A DNA stretch of 64,000 bases from Homalodisca vitripennis (Eukaryota > Arthropoda > Insecta > Hemiptera > Cicadellidae): positions 24,908 to 88,907 of the forward strand of contig NW_025777636.1 in the NCBI RefSeq assembly GCF_021130785.1. Direction: 5' to 3'. Below the pieces are notes generated by a model, which worked only from the letters and a program-made list of their open reading frames with translations, was not told the DNA's origin and ran no database searches. A program made the position numbers and the translations under genes. Of the stretch, positions 10,505-22,434 are shown in pieces. Each line of letters begins with the position of its first letter. Within the stretch, counting starts at the first letter, position 1.

Positions 10505-10912
10505 ATGAAATCAGTTTCTTTCGTGCACCAGAACGCGCAGTCTGCCACAAATAAAATTAACGAGCTTGTTCTCGTGGCAGAAGACCTGCATCTAGACATA
10601 TTTGTTTTTACTGAGCATGGCTTCACGGCAGATACTGTGGCAATGTTCAGTATCAGCAATTACGTATTGGATAGTAATTTTCACCGAATGCAATTTAAAG
10701 GGGATGGCGTGGCAATTTTTTTAAAATCCCAACTGACTTTCCAGCCATTCAATGTTGATTACAGCTGTGATCTAAACTTTGAAGTGGCTGGAATAAACCT
10801 CGAACTAAATTCTCTAGGAATCATAATAGTAGTTGGCTTGTACAGATCCCCAAACGGGTGTATTAAAAAAATTTTTAAAGTTCGAGACCCTCCCAAATGT
10901 TTTCCATTCTAA
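10505..10912 (+). pseudogene. LINE endonuclease (APE-type), N-terminal half
   Basis: The 135-residue frame starts close to the natural ORF2 start and shows the APE signature order: FVHQNAQSATNKINELVL (N-terminal Asn motif), DIFVFTEHGF (catalytic Glu), then a GDGVAIFLK loop and GLYRSPNG. A frameshift at about 10850 interrupts it and the domain resumes in another frame at 10833-11021. Confidence 0.85.
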
Positions 10913-11190
10913 ATTATTGAAGTTTATTATTATAGGTGACTTCAATATTAACGTTTTAGACCACACCAGCCCTTTGACCCAGCGGCTCCGCGATATTCTC
11001 AATTCTTTCGGCTTAATCTGATCAGTGAACTCACCAACACGGGTGACCGCCGCGTCGAGTACAGCCATCGACAACGTCATCCCAAATATTCCGGATGGCT
11101 CGGTCTCTGTGCTGGATGCGGCCATCTCCAACCACTTCGCCCAAGAAGCTGTCATAAATAATTCCAAAGCATAATTCAAACCTCATTCCG
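10833..11190 (+). pseudogene. LINE endonuclease, second half
   Basis: The shifted frame contains FIIIGDFNINVLD, the conserved GDFN motif of APE endonucleases, then QRLRDILNSFGL. After an in-frame stop near 11020 another frame continues with an AIDNVI-like block and a SNHFAQ block, which correspond to the family SDH-type catalytic end with its Asp replaced by Asn. Confidence 0.75.
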
Positions 11191-11285
11191 TAAAAATTAA
11201 ACAAAATTTAAAGCCATCAAATTTACAGCTTTTTAATAAATCTCTTGGGAAGGAATCGTGGTATTTCTTAGATCCATTCCAGCGA

Positions 11286-11945
11286 GTGGACGATGCCTTT
11301 AATGTGTTTTTTGACACTGTAATTTTTCACTTAAATGTCACTTGCCCACTTCAAATGTTCAATGAGCGTTCTCCTGGGAAGATGAATACTTGGGTCACTC
11401 AAGATATCCTAAAATTAAGAGAAAGGCTCCGGTTTTATCATTCAATATACGTTAAGTCTGAAAACAAAGAATTTTGAACCTTTTTCCGTAACTTCAAAAA
11501 AAGTTATCATAACGAAATTAAAAATGCTAAGACTCGAAATTTTTTAGAAAAATTAATACAATTTGACAATTGTTCAAAAAGTGCATGGGAAATTATTAAA
11601 ATCAGCAGAAACTTTAAACATTTTTCTAAATTTTCAACTCCTACCCTTAAAATTCAAAACAAAATAATTGACGATCTTTTAAAACTGGCAAGTGAATTCA
11701 ACAAATTCTTCTCAACAGTGGCAGAACCAGACAACTCATTTAACCCGGTCAGCCATCGCGAGGAGCCAGTGGTGGGACGGGTCTCGTCCATGGCTCTCTT
11801 TCCCGTGAGTGAGGCGGAGGTGGTTTGTATCGTGCAGGAGCCGAAGCCTAAAACATCCTGTGACATCAATGGTATATCTGTGTGGTTATGCAAAGGGTGC
11901 GTCAAGCATATTTTGACATCACTCACAAAATTAATCTGTGAGTGA
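11286..11945 (+). pseudogene. LINE ORF2 linker and RT N-terminal extension
   Basis: Fragments at 11286-11477 (FNVFFDTVIFHLNVTCPLQ, then a TWVTQDILKLRERLRFYH block) and 11718-11945 (PVSEAEVVCIVQEPKPKTS, DINGISVWLCK) match the linker and the beginning of the RT domain in non-LTR elements. A stop at about 11477 separates them. Confidence 0.7.
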
Positions 11946-12515
11946 TTAATCTGTCGTTCGCACAAGGCGTCTTCCCATCGTCATTGAAAATTGCCAAAGT
12001 TATTCCAGTTAAAAAAAAAGACGATCCTTGCATCTCAATCAATTATCGTGCAATTTCAATCCTCCCTGTGTCCAGCAAAATTTTTGAAAAAGCTTTCCTC
12101 AATCAATTTCAAACATTTCTTGACCGTTACGACGTTCTCTGTCCCGAACAATTTGGGTTCAGAAAAAACAAGTCGACAATCGATGCCGTAATGGATCTAA
12201 TTCATAATACCGGAGAGGCGATAACATGTATTTAGCATATTTCTCGACCTCTCCAAAGCCTTTGACTGCGTGTATCATGCGACACTGATGCACCAGTTGT
12301 GGACAAGTGGTATTCGGGGTCTGCCGCGTAAATGGCTCTCGTCTTATCTTGAAGATAGGGGGCAGTGCGTGCAGATTGGGAGTGCTCTATCAGAGAAGGT
12401 AAAAATGCCTTATGGTGTCCCCCAGAGATACAATACTTGGGCCAGTTCTTTTACTGATATACGTCAACAGGTTGTACTCAACAATCCAATATGGAAAAGT
12501 GATTCAATATGCTGA
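11942..12515 (+). pseudogene. LINE reverse transcriptase fingers and palm
   Basis: 11942-12235 carries FPSSLKIAKVIPVKKKDD, NYRAISILPVSSKIFEKA and EQFGFRKNKSTIDAV, the standard RT finger motifs. After a frame change come an FLDLSKAFDCV-type block at about 12240-12270, then RKWLSSYLEDRGQCVQIG and VPQ. The catalytic box near 12510-12530 reads YADYT instead of YADDT, so the second Asp is lost, and a further frameshift precedes it. Confidence 0.85.
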
Positions 12516-12615
12516 CTACACGACTCTTTGCATCAGATCAAAATCAAAATATGATCTTTAAATAAAGTCTTTCGTTGAACTTAATTCATGTATCGAGTAT
12601 TTTTCCAGAACTAAT

Positions 12616-13370
12616 TTGAAAACAAACAGTTTAAAATCAATCGTCATGAACTTATGTCTTCGGCAGCATGACGACCAAGAGCTCCGGCCCGCGGTGATGG
12701 TGGACGACGTTCTTCTGGATGAAGCTGAATCCACTAAGTTCCTTGGAATGTACCTTGAGCGAGGGCTGACATGGAACACCCACGTTGAGGGCGTTTGCTC
12801 TAAGGCTGCCTCGGGCATTTATGTCCTGCGCAACCTTGCAAATTGTTGTTCTTTGGGTGTTTTAAAACTTGCCTACTTTGGTCTTATACATCCATATATG
12901 TCTTACGGCTTGATATTGTGGGGCAGTTGTTCCAAAAACATGTTTCAAAGAGTTTTTAGATCTCAAAAGAAAGCCGTTAGAATTTTGTTAAAGTACAACC
13001 CTAGAGAGTAGTGCTAAGACACCTTCAGGAGCCTTGTATTACTGACTTTACCCTGTCTCTGTATTTTAGAGGTTATCCTGTACTAACGACTAAAATGTGA
13101 GTTGGAACGGGGCAGGCGTGTCCACCAGTACGGGACTAGAGGCAGGGAAAACTTCCGACTCGATTAGCACAGAACGACGGCTTATAGACGCTTACCGTCT
13201 CAATTTGGTATCAGGCTAATCAAGAGGCTCCCTGAGGGTATTAAAAATTTAAACGATCGCAATCAATTTAAAGCTCGACTAAAACAATTCCTGGTGTCAA
13301 AGGCATTTTACTCTGTTGATGAGTTCATAACGGGCCGCTGGGATGAAAACATTAGAAATTAATGAAGTTA
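12616..13370 (+). pseudogene. LINE RT thumb and C-terminal domain
   Basis: The frame 12616-13011 includes KFLGMYLERGLTWNTHVE, VLRNLANCCS, YFGLIHPYMSYGLILWG and KKAVRILL, the thumb region of non-LTR RTs. Further frames to about 13360 carry the C-terminal IKRLPEGI-like and FLVSKAFYSVDEFI blocks. Several indels separate the pieces. Confidence 0.8.
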
Positions 13371-13590
13371 TTCAAGAGTATTAACACATAACCCGGTTCT
13401 GATATAGATAAATAAAGACCGAATGACATATTTATGACATACTGTGTTTATAAAAAATAGGCCTAACAATTTATGATGATTTTATTTGAAGTTTCAATTT
13501 AAGTTTCAAGTTAAATTGCATTTTATGACGGGTGCAATGCAATTGTAACAATTTTTCATGCAATAAAGAATATTATTATTATAATTTTCA

Positions 13591-15112
13591 TGTTTTCAAT
13601 GTGAATTTTATACATACTAAATATGATTACCCTCATTTTGGAAATAAATAAATCACGAGATATGTTTTACGGTATTTTGCGATAACTGTTGTCACATTGC
13701 AAGAGGAACCAATCTATTCTGATGTGACGCAAAATACAAGCTTTGGAAATTTAAACAAAACAACGCGTCACTATTTCAATTATTTCAGTTTTTTCTTTAA
13801 TTGTAATAAAAATGTGAGTTTGATTTTCAAAGATATAGGAAAGACTGCAATCAGGTCCTCGGCAGTTTTCACAGTAAAATGAAAAATGTACATACAGAGT
13901 TCACAAAGTTCCGCGAAGTGTTGGACTTGTGTGCGGAATATAGGGCAAAAGTGGAACAGTTGTCTTTGATCATTTGAGAGAAGTTTTATTCGTTCAGCCA
14001 GGTAATAACTTTCATATCATGTAACTAATAACTGATTTTGTCATTTACTAAACAAAATATAGGAATAAAAAAGGGTTATCAAGGTTTTTTTTGTTATGAA
14101 ATTCATTCATAAATCGTGTTGTCAAAATAATTAAAGTTGTTTGAACTAGTTCCATAGTTTCATTCTGAAGGAACGTAAATATATCAGAAAAGAAATTTGT
14201 ATTGAAACATTTACTCTGAATATTTGTGAACAATTTTATCTAAACCAAGGTGGTTGAAATGGGATTAATGACTGTGACTGTGACCAGCAACAACTGATTG
14301 ACAGGCCTTTGCTAGCTGATCGAGGGTCCAGCAGTTTGGGGTGGAAACTGAAAAAGAGATAACAGAGAAGTGGAAATAAGAGTTCTGTTATAGATTGTGT
14401 TGGGTCTGGTAGATCTGTAGGTGAGTTGTTTTAGCAATTTCGTTGAATATATAAATTTGTTAATGTGTATAAATGCTTGTTTTTAAAATGTGAGATAGTG
14501 CTATTTAGAGTTATCAAGAAACCCTTAGAGCAATATATGGGGCAAGTGGAGTGAGATTAAGACGGTGTTTGAAGCCGTAGAAAATGTAATGAATTAAATA
14601 TATCAACTATCTAGAAACTCTAGCAAACTAAACAAATAATTGAATAGAAGAGAGAAATCTGCCATCCGACCAGTAGGCTAATGCTACATTACAACCGTAT
14701 GCTAGTTGTGAACATTGAAGATGCTCCGCTATAATCTTCAGCTGTTGCTACGTGTGTAGGGGTTCAGTTGGGAGTTACGAAGGAGCAATTGGTATTGTAG
14801 TCAGAGGTCTCTGGTTACGGGATGGCCTGTGATCATTTGCTAGATTTGGACTGCAGCTGTAGAAAATTGGTCATAAGTCCTGCACAGTTTGGGTTGTTCA
14901 TAAAGGAGGCCCTTTCTAGAGCATAGAGCCTGTGAAACAGCTGGGTGCCTGGAGGGTTGCTAAGGAATAGTTGGATAATTGCGACGCTGCTAGGGAGATT
15001 AGCCTATTCTTGCCTTACCACCCAGTAATCCTCTTTAGGTTTTGGACATATTTAATGATTTTCCGCGCGGTATGTAATTTGGTTCACGTATTGCCTGTCT
15101 GAGCTATGACAA

Positions 15113-15115
<3 letters not shown>
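13591..15115. other. Non-coding stretch
   Basis: No gene was recognised. Short ORFs at 13697-13882 (+) and 14048-14233 (-) have no family features. The part from about 14260 to 15070 is less AT-rich than its neighbours but matches nothing I know. Confidence 0.4.

Positions 15116-15188
<73 letters not shown>
15116..15188. repeat. (TA)n microsatellite
   Basis: Long alternating TA with one TAAT phase break near 15145. Confidence 0.95.
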
Positions 15189-15190
<2 letters not shown>

Positions 15191-15358
15191 CGGCCTATAT
15201 ATTACTCATGTTCTCTTATTCTGTTTTGTTGTATCTGAGTTTTATAACCCTTGAATTAGCAAGCCTATTGTAGGTTGAGTATCCAGAAACAATTGTCTTA
15301 TCATTCTTCTGAGATGATTTCTCTTTTGTTGAAGACATTTTATTATGCCCAAGAAATT

Positions 15359-15757
15359 TTAGGAGTAACCGTGGTCACACGTTTTAATTGAATATATAAG
15401 TTTCCTAAGACGTGATTGAATGTTTACTGTAAGAGTATTATGACAAGTTATTGAGTTCATACGAGTAGTGAAACAAATAGTTATAGACTCAAAGCCAAAA
15501 TAATTATTAAGTAGTTGTACTAGAAATCTACTTCGGTATATATAAAAAATCTTAAACATATTCTGGATTGAAATTTTAAAGTTACATTCTCCTACATGAA
15601 TTAAGTATCGGTAAACAATAACTGCTAATTTACAGGATGAGATATTGTTGCTATCCAAAAAACTAATGTTCTTTTCAATTCCGAGATGAAAGGAATCCAC
15701 ACGATGGGAAGGGGTTAACGCATATCTGATGAATAAAAGAATGGTTAATAATAGCAA
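15359..15757 (-). other. Unrecognised 132-codon ORF overlapping repeat C
   Basis: The frame is open for 132 codons starting MLLLTILLFIRYAL, which looks like a hydrophobic N-terminus, but no family motif is visible. Its first 30 or so codons lie in dispersed repeat C (15676-15733). Codon content is that of AT-rich random sequence. Probably not a gene; recorded because it is among the longest unexplained frames here. Confidence 0.15.
15676..15733 (+). repeat. Dispersed repeat family C, copy 2
   Basis: It shares CCGAGATGAAAGGAATCCAC and the following GATGGGAAG block with 3718-3830. Confidence 0.65.
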
Positions 15758-18662
15758 TAAATAAATTTGTCTTTATGAAGTAGTCCTTATATCTCTATAC
15801 GCATGAATTGAGAAGAAGCACTCGTGCTAAAAGATCTCCTACATACGTAGTAAATAAAGTTTAGAGTTAAAAGAAGAATATAATACACTAGAGTAATGTT
15901 TTTCATATTTTACATATTTACTTCTATATTATTTACACTAATAGTATTTTTCCCATTCTAAATATTAACCAACATATATCAATATTCATACATTACATCA
16001 GAGAACATTTCGAGTTCTACTAAGGAAAGAGAACAATTTTTCATCACAAATTAAAAATAATAAGAAAAATTTCTCAAGAAAAAATAAATAGAAATTCCTT
16101 GTTAATAAATGTTACGGATAATGGATGATTTGAAGTTATAGCTATTATACTCTGGATATTTGCCATCGCTATTAGTTGAAAAATAACACAGTTTTTTTGA
16201 GAATTTAATTTTTACTCTTCTACTAAAAGTGTAATAACCATTATGTAAATAAACTCAAAATATAAGGTAATGTTCTACCATTCATAAGTATAAATGATAC
16301 CTGATAGAACATCTTAATGTCAATCCTGGTAGAGAATGAACCCAAGCAACATCACTGCACAGAAGGCAAGAGCACAAATAAAGACGTCGCCCCCATAACG
16401 AGGAGGACACTTATGAGAGAATCAATGCCGGCATTTTCATGTTATAGAAGCATTTTCTTTAACAAAGCAAACAGAAAGAAGCCAGACCTGCCTGGGAGAG
16501 TAAAGGACAGCAGGCTCCAACATATTTTTATGTTTTTGACCTCAGTGCCACGGTGTGTTACGAAGATTATTAGTTGGATTTATGGCACTTTAACAATAAT
16601 AAAAAGAAATGGCTAATAAGCTACTAAGCGCTTGGTCTGCTAGTAGTAAGTGTACAGATTTAATCAGTTTGCGTTTTAAATATTTTTTCTCTCATTATAT
16701 TATTTAGGTTTAATGCAATTTGGTTTGATTATTACATATATAAACACACACACACACTCACATTTTTCATTAAAATAACATTTATTTGATAAAAAGCTCA
16801 TTATTACGGCAAAAAGTGTTACTGAGCTATATTTCTGAGGACAAGCTCTTTTATTTCTAAATCAAGACTGACCCATATATGTCCAAGCACAATTTATTTT
16901 GTTCTACAAAGAGTAACCCGTCTTTAAAATCAATATTATAACAGTATTTACAACTAAAAAGGGCGTTAAATTACATCCTTTAAACCATATATACTTTTTT
17001 TAACTAATTAAGATGTTAAAAGAGAAATGCATTTCTTAGACTTCATTACAATAAAAATAAGTATTACAGAGGAAACAATTTATACCTTAATCCCGAGGAA
17101 TTAAAAAAAGAAATGATCTTTCAAAATATTTAAGTGGAATTAAGTGGCTAAGAATGAAAGGTTGATAACTCCTAGAAAATCTTGACTGTGGCTCAAAACA
17201 CGATCATCACACATCAGAAAGCACTAGCCATATTATAGAGTTCCTGCACGTCCTCGGTGTCACATCCATTCTAACTGACCACTGAGGTTATGAGAAAAAC
17301 TTAAAGTTAAAGCAGCCGGAGCAAAAATGATAATAATAACACATCATTATTTGTTGTTGGAACAAAGGACAAAAGTGTCCCAGTATGGTTTAAAGGAAAG
17401 AATGGGTACACATCTAAGCCATTTGTATTTCCTGCCTCTACCTTCCAGATATATTCACATCGAAACCAAGAACCATTTACACTATAGAACTGAATATAGA
17501 GAGCTGGAAAAGCCCCTCAAATCTCCTAGAGATTATCATTTTAAAACCATATTTTTTCATGATCGAAGGATATTTCAGGATGAATGTATTACGAATTGCA
17601 CACATCAATCTCAACGGGGTATTTCTCATTAAAAGTTTTACATAATACTCACTTCAAACCCTACTAACTTCAATCTAATCATTCTGAGAAATAAAAGGAT
17701 GACGTATTTTACCTCAAACCTGATTCTAGTTAATCTAGAAAAAATTAATATAACTTCATGTTTCACTTGCTTATTACACTCATTTTAAATTTCCATTTTC
17801 ATGTGCATTACAAGTGGTTGTGAATTATAATGATTTTAAATATAATAATTTTGCGATCCCGTTCTACGCTCGCTTATTTCTAACCGTTAAATCTTAATAA
17901 ACATGTTATAGCTTCAGCACAGAAAATTTGAAATACATAAATTCGCTATAATTCTTGCTATAATGGCAAGGTAACAAGTCATATACCTTTAAAAATATGC
18001 ATTATAACGAGGTAAGCTTACAGCACATCACGTGTTGTATAATTACGTGTTCAATAATGTTTACGAAAAATATTAAAAGTATAACTTATTACATTTTCAT
18101 ATTGCTATATACTGTTTGAAAATATCATTTAAATTACTAAGATTGGTAAATATTTTTTTTACTATGCGTTTGTAATACCTATAACATAAACTTTAAAATA
18201 TTCTCTATTCCTGTATATTATACCACTATAAAATTAAACTTCGCCCAAAGGTACATATTACTTTGTTTTCGACACGCCGTGTGTATTGATAAATAAACAA
18301 ATATGTAAAATTTTCAACCCCTTAAGGGAGTAGTTTGCAATGTTAATGATTAAGCCAATTGCTTACAACCGGCTGCACAAAAATGAAAAAAAAAACCAAT
18401 TATTTTAAGTAGATAATAATAAACTGTTAAGTTTTAAATGAAACTTATAAATAAAACAACTTTATTATTATTATACTGTAAAAAAAGTAATAAGTACTGT
18501 TGTTTACGATGGATTATTAACAGTATGATAAGCTACGGAAAAGCAAAGAAAAGTATGATTTCCTGGCCTTTCAGTTATTATTTATTATATATATATATTC
18601 TCCAGAAAAGAATTATATACCTACATTATTTCCTACATTATAGACCTACATTATTATATACC

Positions 18663-18667
<5 letters not shown>
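15758..18667. other. Non-coding AT-rich stretch
   Basis: Only unsupported short ORFs (16317-16616 and 17327-17632 on plus, each about 100 codons, no recognised motif) and a small CA run at about 16744-16757 were found. No RNA gene or transposon signature was seen. Confidence 0.4.
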
Positions 18668-18705
<38 letters not shown>

Positions 18706-18713
18706 TATATATA
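18668..18713. repeat. (TA)n microsatellite
   Basis: Alternating TA with a single phase break. Confidence 0.95.
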
Positions 18714-18889
18714 ATTTTATTTTAAAGCCAAGCAGAATAAATTCATTCGGAAATTGATGATTGCTTTGACAGACGAGGCAAATAGATTTTTATTTAATTT
18801 ATTCCAAAATGGTATTTGTTAAACTCGACCAAACTTTACATAACAAAACTTTATAGTTAGAATCGGTTTGTGTCGGAGTTGACGACGGA

Positions 18890-18960
18890 GTGTCCTCATC
18901 TGTACCTATATAAGAGGAGTGCATACAAAGGACGAAGTTGATGCATTTCTGACGACCAAG
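18890..18960 (+). repeat. Dispersed repeat family C, copy 3 (diverged)
   Basis: It shares the GTGTCCTCAT start and the TGATGCATTTCTGACGACC end with 3718-3830, with a diverged middle. Confidence 0.5.
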
Positions 18961-21027
18961 AGTAACAAGTTACGAACCACAGTGATTCATAATGACTAAA
19001 ACAAACAACTGCACTTTTTAAAAGTAACTTTTTAATTCAAGGTCTGTTTTATGTTTTGTACATACAATTCTGTAGTTACACGACATTAATAGTTTCTTTG
19101 GACACACATACACATTTCTGAAAACTTTGTTCTAATTTGTGTGATTTTCTAAAACTTTGAATATTGCTTAAAGAGATCTAAGTATTATTTTTACATTATA
19201 TTTATATTTGACCTACACAACTATACCAATGTATGGTGTATATAGTATTTTCTATTTCCAAAAATGTTTTCAGAGACGGAAAACCGAAATAAAATCTTAT
19301 GGTACTGTTATTATTATCTAAATATTCAGTAAAGAGTTACAATAATATCAATACAATTGTTATTAATATTTTCTTATTATTTTCAATAGCATAATATTTA
19401 TTATTCCTATAAATCTGTTATATTATATCTAATCTAATCATTATTATTTCAAACCCATATTTTTAATTAATCTCACAACTTTTTTTTCAATTTGTTTACG
19501 TAAATAGTCTTGAAAGCTAGGAGTAAGCTTGATTATAACAACACTTCTTGTAACAACAATTTTATAAATTGACTACATAGTAGGAAAACATCATGCAAAT
19601 AAAATTAAAGTATATAGTAAATACATGCTTTTCAGTAGAATTAAACAAATATGTTAGTCAGTGTGCAGTGTTTGGTCAGTACAGTAATATAGATATAAAA
19701 GCTCAAATTAGTGTTTAACATCAATAAAAGATTAAAAGACTGTTATAAAACCCATCTCAGTTGTCAAGTATGACTGTCAGATTTGCATTTACCTTTTTAA
19801 CATAATGTTTTTACAGTAATTATCTGCAGTATTACGTAACAGCTGATCTTTATATAAAACGTTATTGCTCCTTTTACTGGCATTTTTGATGACTTTTTAA
19901 GTCAATGGTAAGGTAATAGGTAGTGATAAAAAATCTAATATTTTAAATCAGCTTATTTTTTACATTAAGGTTACATCAAGCATAGTCAAATAATCGATAA
20001 TTTTTTAACTATTCCTTAAAGGAGGAAATAGTTTGTCTATTATAATAAGAAAATGGACAACATGTCGATTTTCGGTATGGACATCACCATTTAATGCATA
20101 TCCTATCAGAAACACGGTTGAGGATTCTATAGGATTTTAAACTAACTTTATTTAATACGTCTGACAGTTTGACTTTGCTAATATACCCGAATATAGAATG
20201 TAAATTTGGATTGGGTGAAATGAAAGAAAGTGTTTGGGTTAGTATGATTTTACAGTCCATGAAATATGATAATTGGCAGCCGTATATTTTATTGCGTGTG
20301 TAAGGTGTATGTTGCAAAGCAGGTGTGAAGTACCGACATGCATTGTGGACTATTTTTTTCTCATTTTCAATTTCCTTCAAGGCGCTTGTTTTGAAATTAA
20401 GAGGTGTCAATTTAATTCATGTTATACGTTATATATTGTTTGCTTCAGGAAAAGGAAGTCTTCATACCGTCAGGGATTGGATGGAACAGATACAGTTACC
20501 GCAGGTGCTCGTACATATTCTGCGTAAATATGTTGCTCCTTTACCATTAAGTCTCTTTGAGAGTGGGTGTGTAATTTATCATTACTATATAATTTAGAAG
20601 CAGTTGTCGTTGGCTTTGCTCATTGTTGCTTTGCGAAATTATACTTCATGTTTAGCTTTCACGATTTCAATAACACTTTAAATATTTTAAACCAATGAAG
20701 AGTAACATTACAGTTAAGGTTGATATTTTCGTAGTAGAAGAAGTATTGATTTAATACGAAGTAGTTTTAAGCAAAGGAATAACACGTAATGTATATCAGG
20801 TACTTTTTTAGTTCTTGGTTAAATATTTCATAAGTGGTTAGATCATTCTGTCGATATCGTTTAGACAGGCGGGCTGAAATATATGTAATTTTTTCAGTCC
20901 CACAAGTCTCAGCCTTTGCTAAAACTTGGATAATAAGTCGAAAATTATATTTATTCCACATTTGTAAATTGAACGCTATATCACATGAAATTAATAGTTA
21001 TAAGAATTTTTACTTTCTCCCCTAAAA
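18961..21027. other. Non-coding stretch
   Basis: Overlapping short ORFs on both strands at 20084-20597 lack recognisable motifs. No repeat or RNA gene was identified. Confidence 0.35.
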
Positions 21028-21105
21028 ATTACGAAAGTCAAACAAAGGATGCAGTAACGTATTAAGAGAATTTTAAACTGTAATTATCAAAGTTACATCT
21101 TTAAA
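21028..21105 (+). repeat. Dispersed repeat family A, partial copy 2
   Basis: It contains CAAAGGATGCAGTAACG, then a TAATTATCAAAGTTACA-like block, in the same order as the fuller copy 400 bases downstream. Confidence 0.6.
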
Positions 21106-21147
21106 TCGTTAAAGTTAAATCTCTTAAGATTATATAACGTATTATTT

Positions 21148-21253
21148 AATAATTTCAATAAACATTAAATCACAAAAAGTACTTGCTCCACCGGGAGTAG
21201 AACCCGGATCTCTCACTTGCCGGGTGAATGTGCTACCATTACACCACAGAGCG
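21148..21253 (-). repeat. tRNA-derived SINE-like unit 1 (tRNA-like 21184-21253)
   Basis: On the minus strand 21253-21184 folds as a tRNA cloverleaf. The 7-bp acceptor has one mismatch. The D arm is GTGT/GCAC with box A TGGTGTAATGG. The anticodon stem is TTCAC/GTGAG with loop CCGGCAA (anticodon position GGC, C at position 33 instead of T). The T arm is CCGGG/CCCGG with box B GGTTCTACTCC. A 3' extension of about 36 bases (21183-21148), AT-rich and ending ATTGAAATTA-like, is shared with unit 2 and is not tRNA. The non-canonical C33 and the shared tail favour a SINE or tRNA-derived repeat over a working tRNA-Ala. Confidence 0.7.
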
Positions 21254-21397
21254 CTCACCTTTTCCGATTCAATTATTTTGTATCTGGCCGTATCTGTCAC
21301 ATATGCTTTTAAATAAGCAAACTAACATATGATCGGAAGACCAAATACCTGTCAAACGACTTTTATTTACATTAAATTGTATAAATGGCAATAGCCT

Positions 21398-21505
21398 TAT
21401 TTAATTTCAATAAACATTGAATCACAAAAAGTACTTGCTCTGCCGGGAGCCGAACCCGGATCTCTCACTTGCCGGGTGAATGTGCAACCATTACACCACT
21501 TTCTG
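21398..21505 (-). repeat. tRNA-derived SINE-like unit 2 (tRNA-like 21436-21505)
   Basis: This is a second copy, 252 bases from the first and in the same orientation. D, anticodon and T arms are nearly identical, with T loop TTCGGCT. The 5' acceptor strand (CAGAAAG) no longer pairs with the 3' strand (CAGAGCA), so the acceptor stem is broken. The same AT-rich 3' tail follows (21435-21398). Its 5' edge abuts repeat family A at 21506. Confidence 0.7.
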
Positions 21506-21855
21506 TTTTATTTGCAATACTAAAACGTAGAAGTAAACATTGCAAAATTGAGGCTCTACTACCACCTCAGAGATTTGTCATTCTATGTGTTTTGACTATG
21601 CGGTACAAGTAATAGCTTTTGCTTAGGCTCAGCCAGTTATTTGAATTTATATATTTTGTAACTTCCTCATATTTAAGTAAATATAAAATCCAATTAAAAG
21701 TTCCAAGAAACTTTAAATCGTACCCTAAACATGACGAAATTGAAGCAAAGGATGCAGTAAACTGTTCGGGAGAACTTTCAACCGTAATTGGCAAAGTTAC
21801 AAGCTATACGGTTCATTAGATCAAATGATTACACTTCGTAATTTGTCCTCTTTTC
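21506..21855 (+). repeat. Dispersed repeat family A, long copy 3
   Basis: About 350 bases align in reverse complement with 51795-52145. Shared blocks include AAGTAAACATTGCAA, GCTCAGCCAGTTATTTGAA, GCAAAGGATGCAGTAAACTG and the CAAAGTTACAAGCTATACGG block. The overlapping short ORFs on both strands are repeat sequence, not genes. Confidence 0.8.
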
Positions 21856-22405
21856 TGGCGCTTTTAACAGCGAAGTATGGGCTTTAGAACAATGAAACGA
21901 AATATGTTTTCATTTCGTCAACCGCAACTATTCATTATATAGTTCTATGAACAAAAATAAGATCAATATTTCGTATTATTTTTGTTTCAAACTAAATTAA
22001 ATTAAATTTATCCGACAGGATCTGAATTGTTTGCAACACAAAGATTAAAATATTTAATGTTTTCATGCATAGTTATTGAAGCAAGATATGTAAAACGTAG
22101 CATACTTATAACTTATATCGTAAGTAATGTAGATGTTTGCATAGAAAATAACAGAATAGTTGTACCATTTTAATTTAGTTTATACATATTGTTTAAACAT
22201 TTTTGTGGTTTGGTTGCATATAAACCACTACAATAGGGTTGAATTTTTGTCACAGTTACTTGGAATAATCTTTTATCTAAAAGTGTCAGAATCCATTAAA
22301 CATTTAAATTTTCTATGATTTTAAATTTTACTTTAAAGAATTGTCGTTATAAACGACTGTATTTAACAAAAACACTTGCTATAGTGAAATAAGTTATTGT
22401 ATTAA
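21856..22405. other. AT-rich spacer
   Basis: Nothing was recognised. It ends at the TTAA target site of the DNA transposon (22402-22405). Confidence 0.5.
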
Positions 22406-22421
22406 GGGGAGGCGGTACCCC
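22406..22421 (+). repeat. Left terminal inverted repeat of the TTAA transposon
   Basis: 16-bp exact inverted match to 25347-25362. The repeat itself contains the palindrome GGTACC. Confidence 0.9.
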
Positions 22422-22434
22422 TATCTTTGTAATG

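Larger units (their letters stand above)
10430..13590 (+). mobile_element. Near full-length but decayed LINE retrotransposon (jockey/CR1-like)
   Basis: In order on the plus strand: an apurinic endonuclease domain, a linker, RT fingers, palm and thumb, a C-terminal domain, a short 3' UTR, an AATAAAG signal near 13563 and a terminal (ATT)n tail at about 13570-13583. At least seven frame changes and several stops break ORF2, so the copy is dead. Pieces are listed separately. Confidence 0.85.

Noticed and set aside
16317..16616. 99-codon plus-strand ORF as a gene
   Set aside because: No family motif, no splice context and no repeat support; length is within chance for a window of this size.
16740..16760. 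Short regular repeat as a CRISPR-like array
   Set aside because: It is a plain CA dinucleotide run in eukaryotic DNA.
21184..21253. Functional tRNA-Ala gene
   Set aside because: C at position 33, a mismatch in the acceptor stem, a nearby second copy with a broken acceptor and a shared non-tRNA tail point to a SINE-type repeat.
21567..21819. ORFs on both strands, similar to the ORF at 51883-52065
   Set aside because: The similarity is due to dispersed repeat A; the frames are not preserved between copies and carry no motifs.
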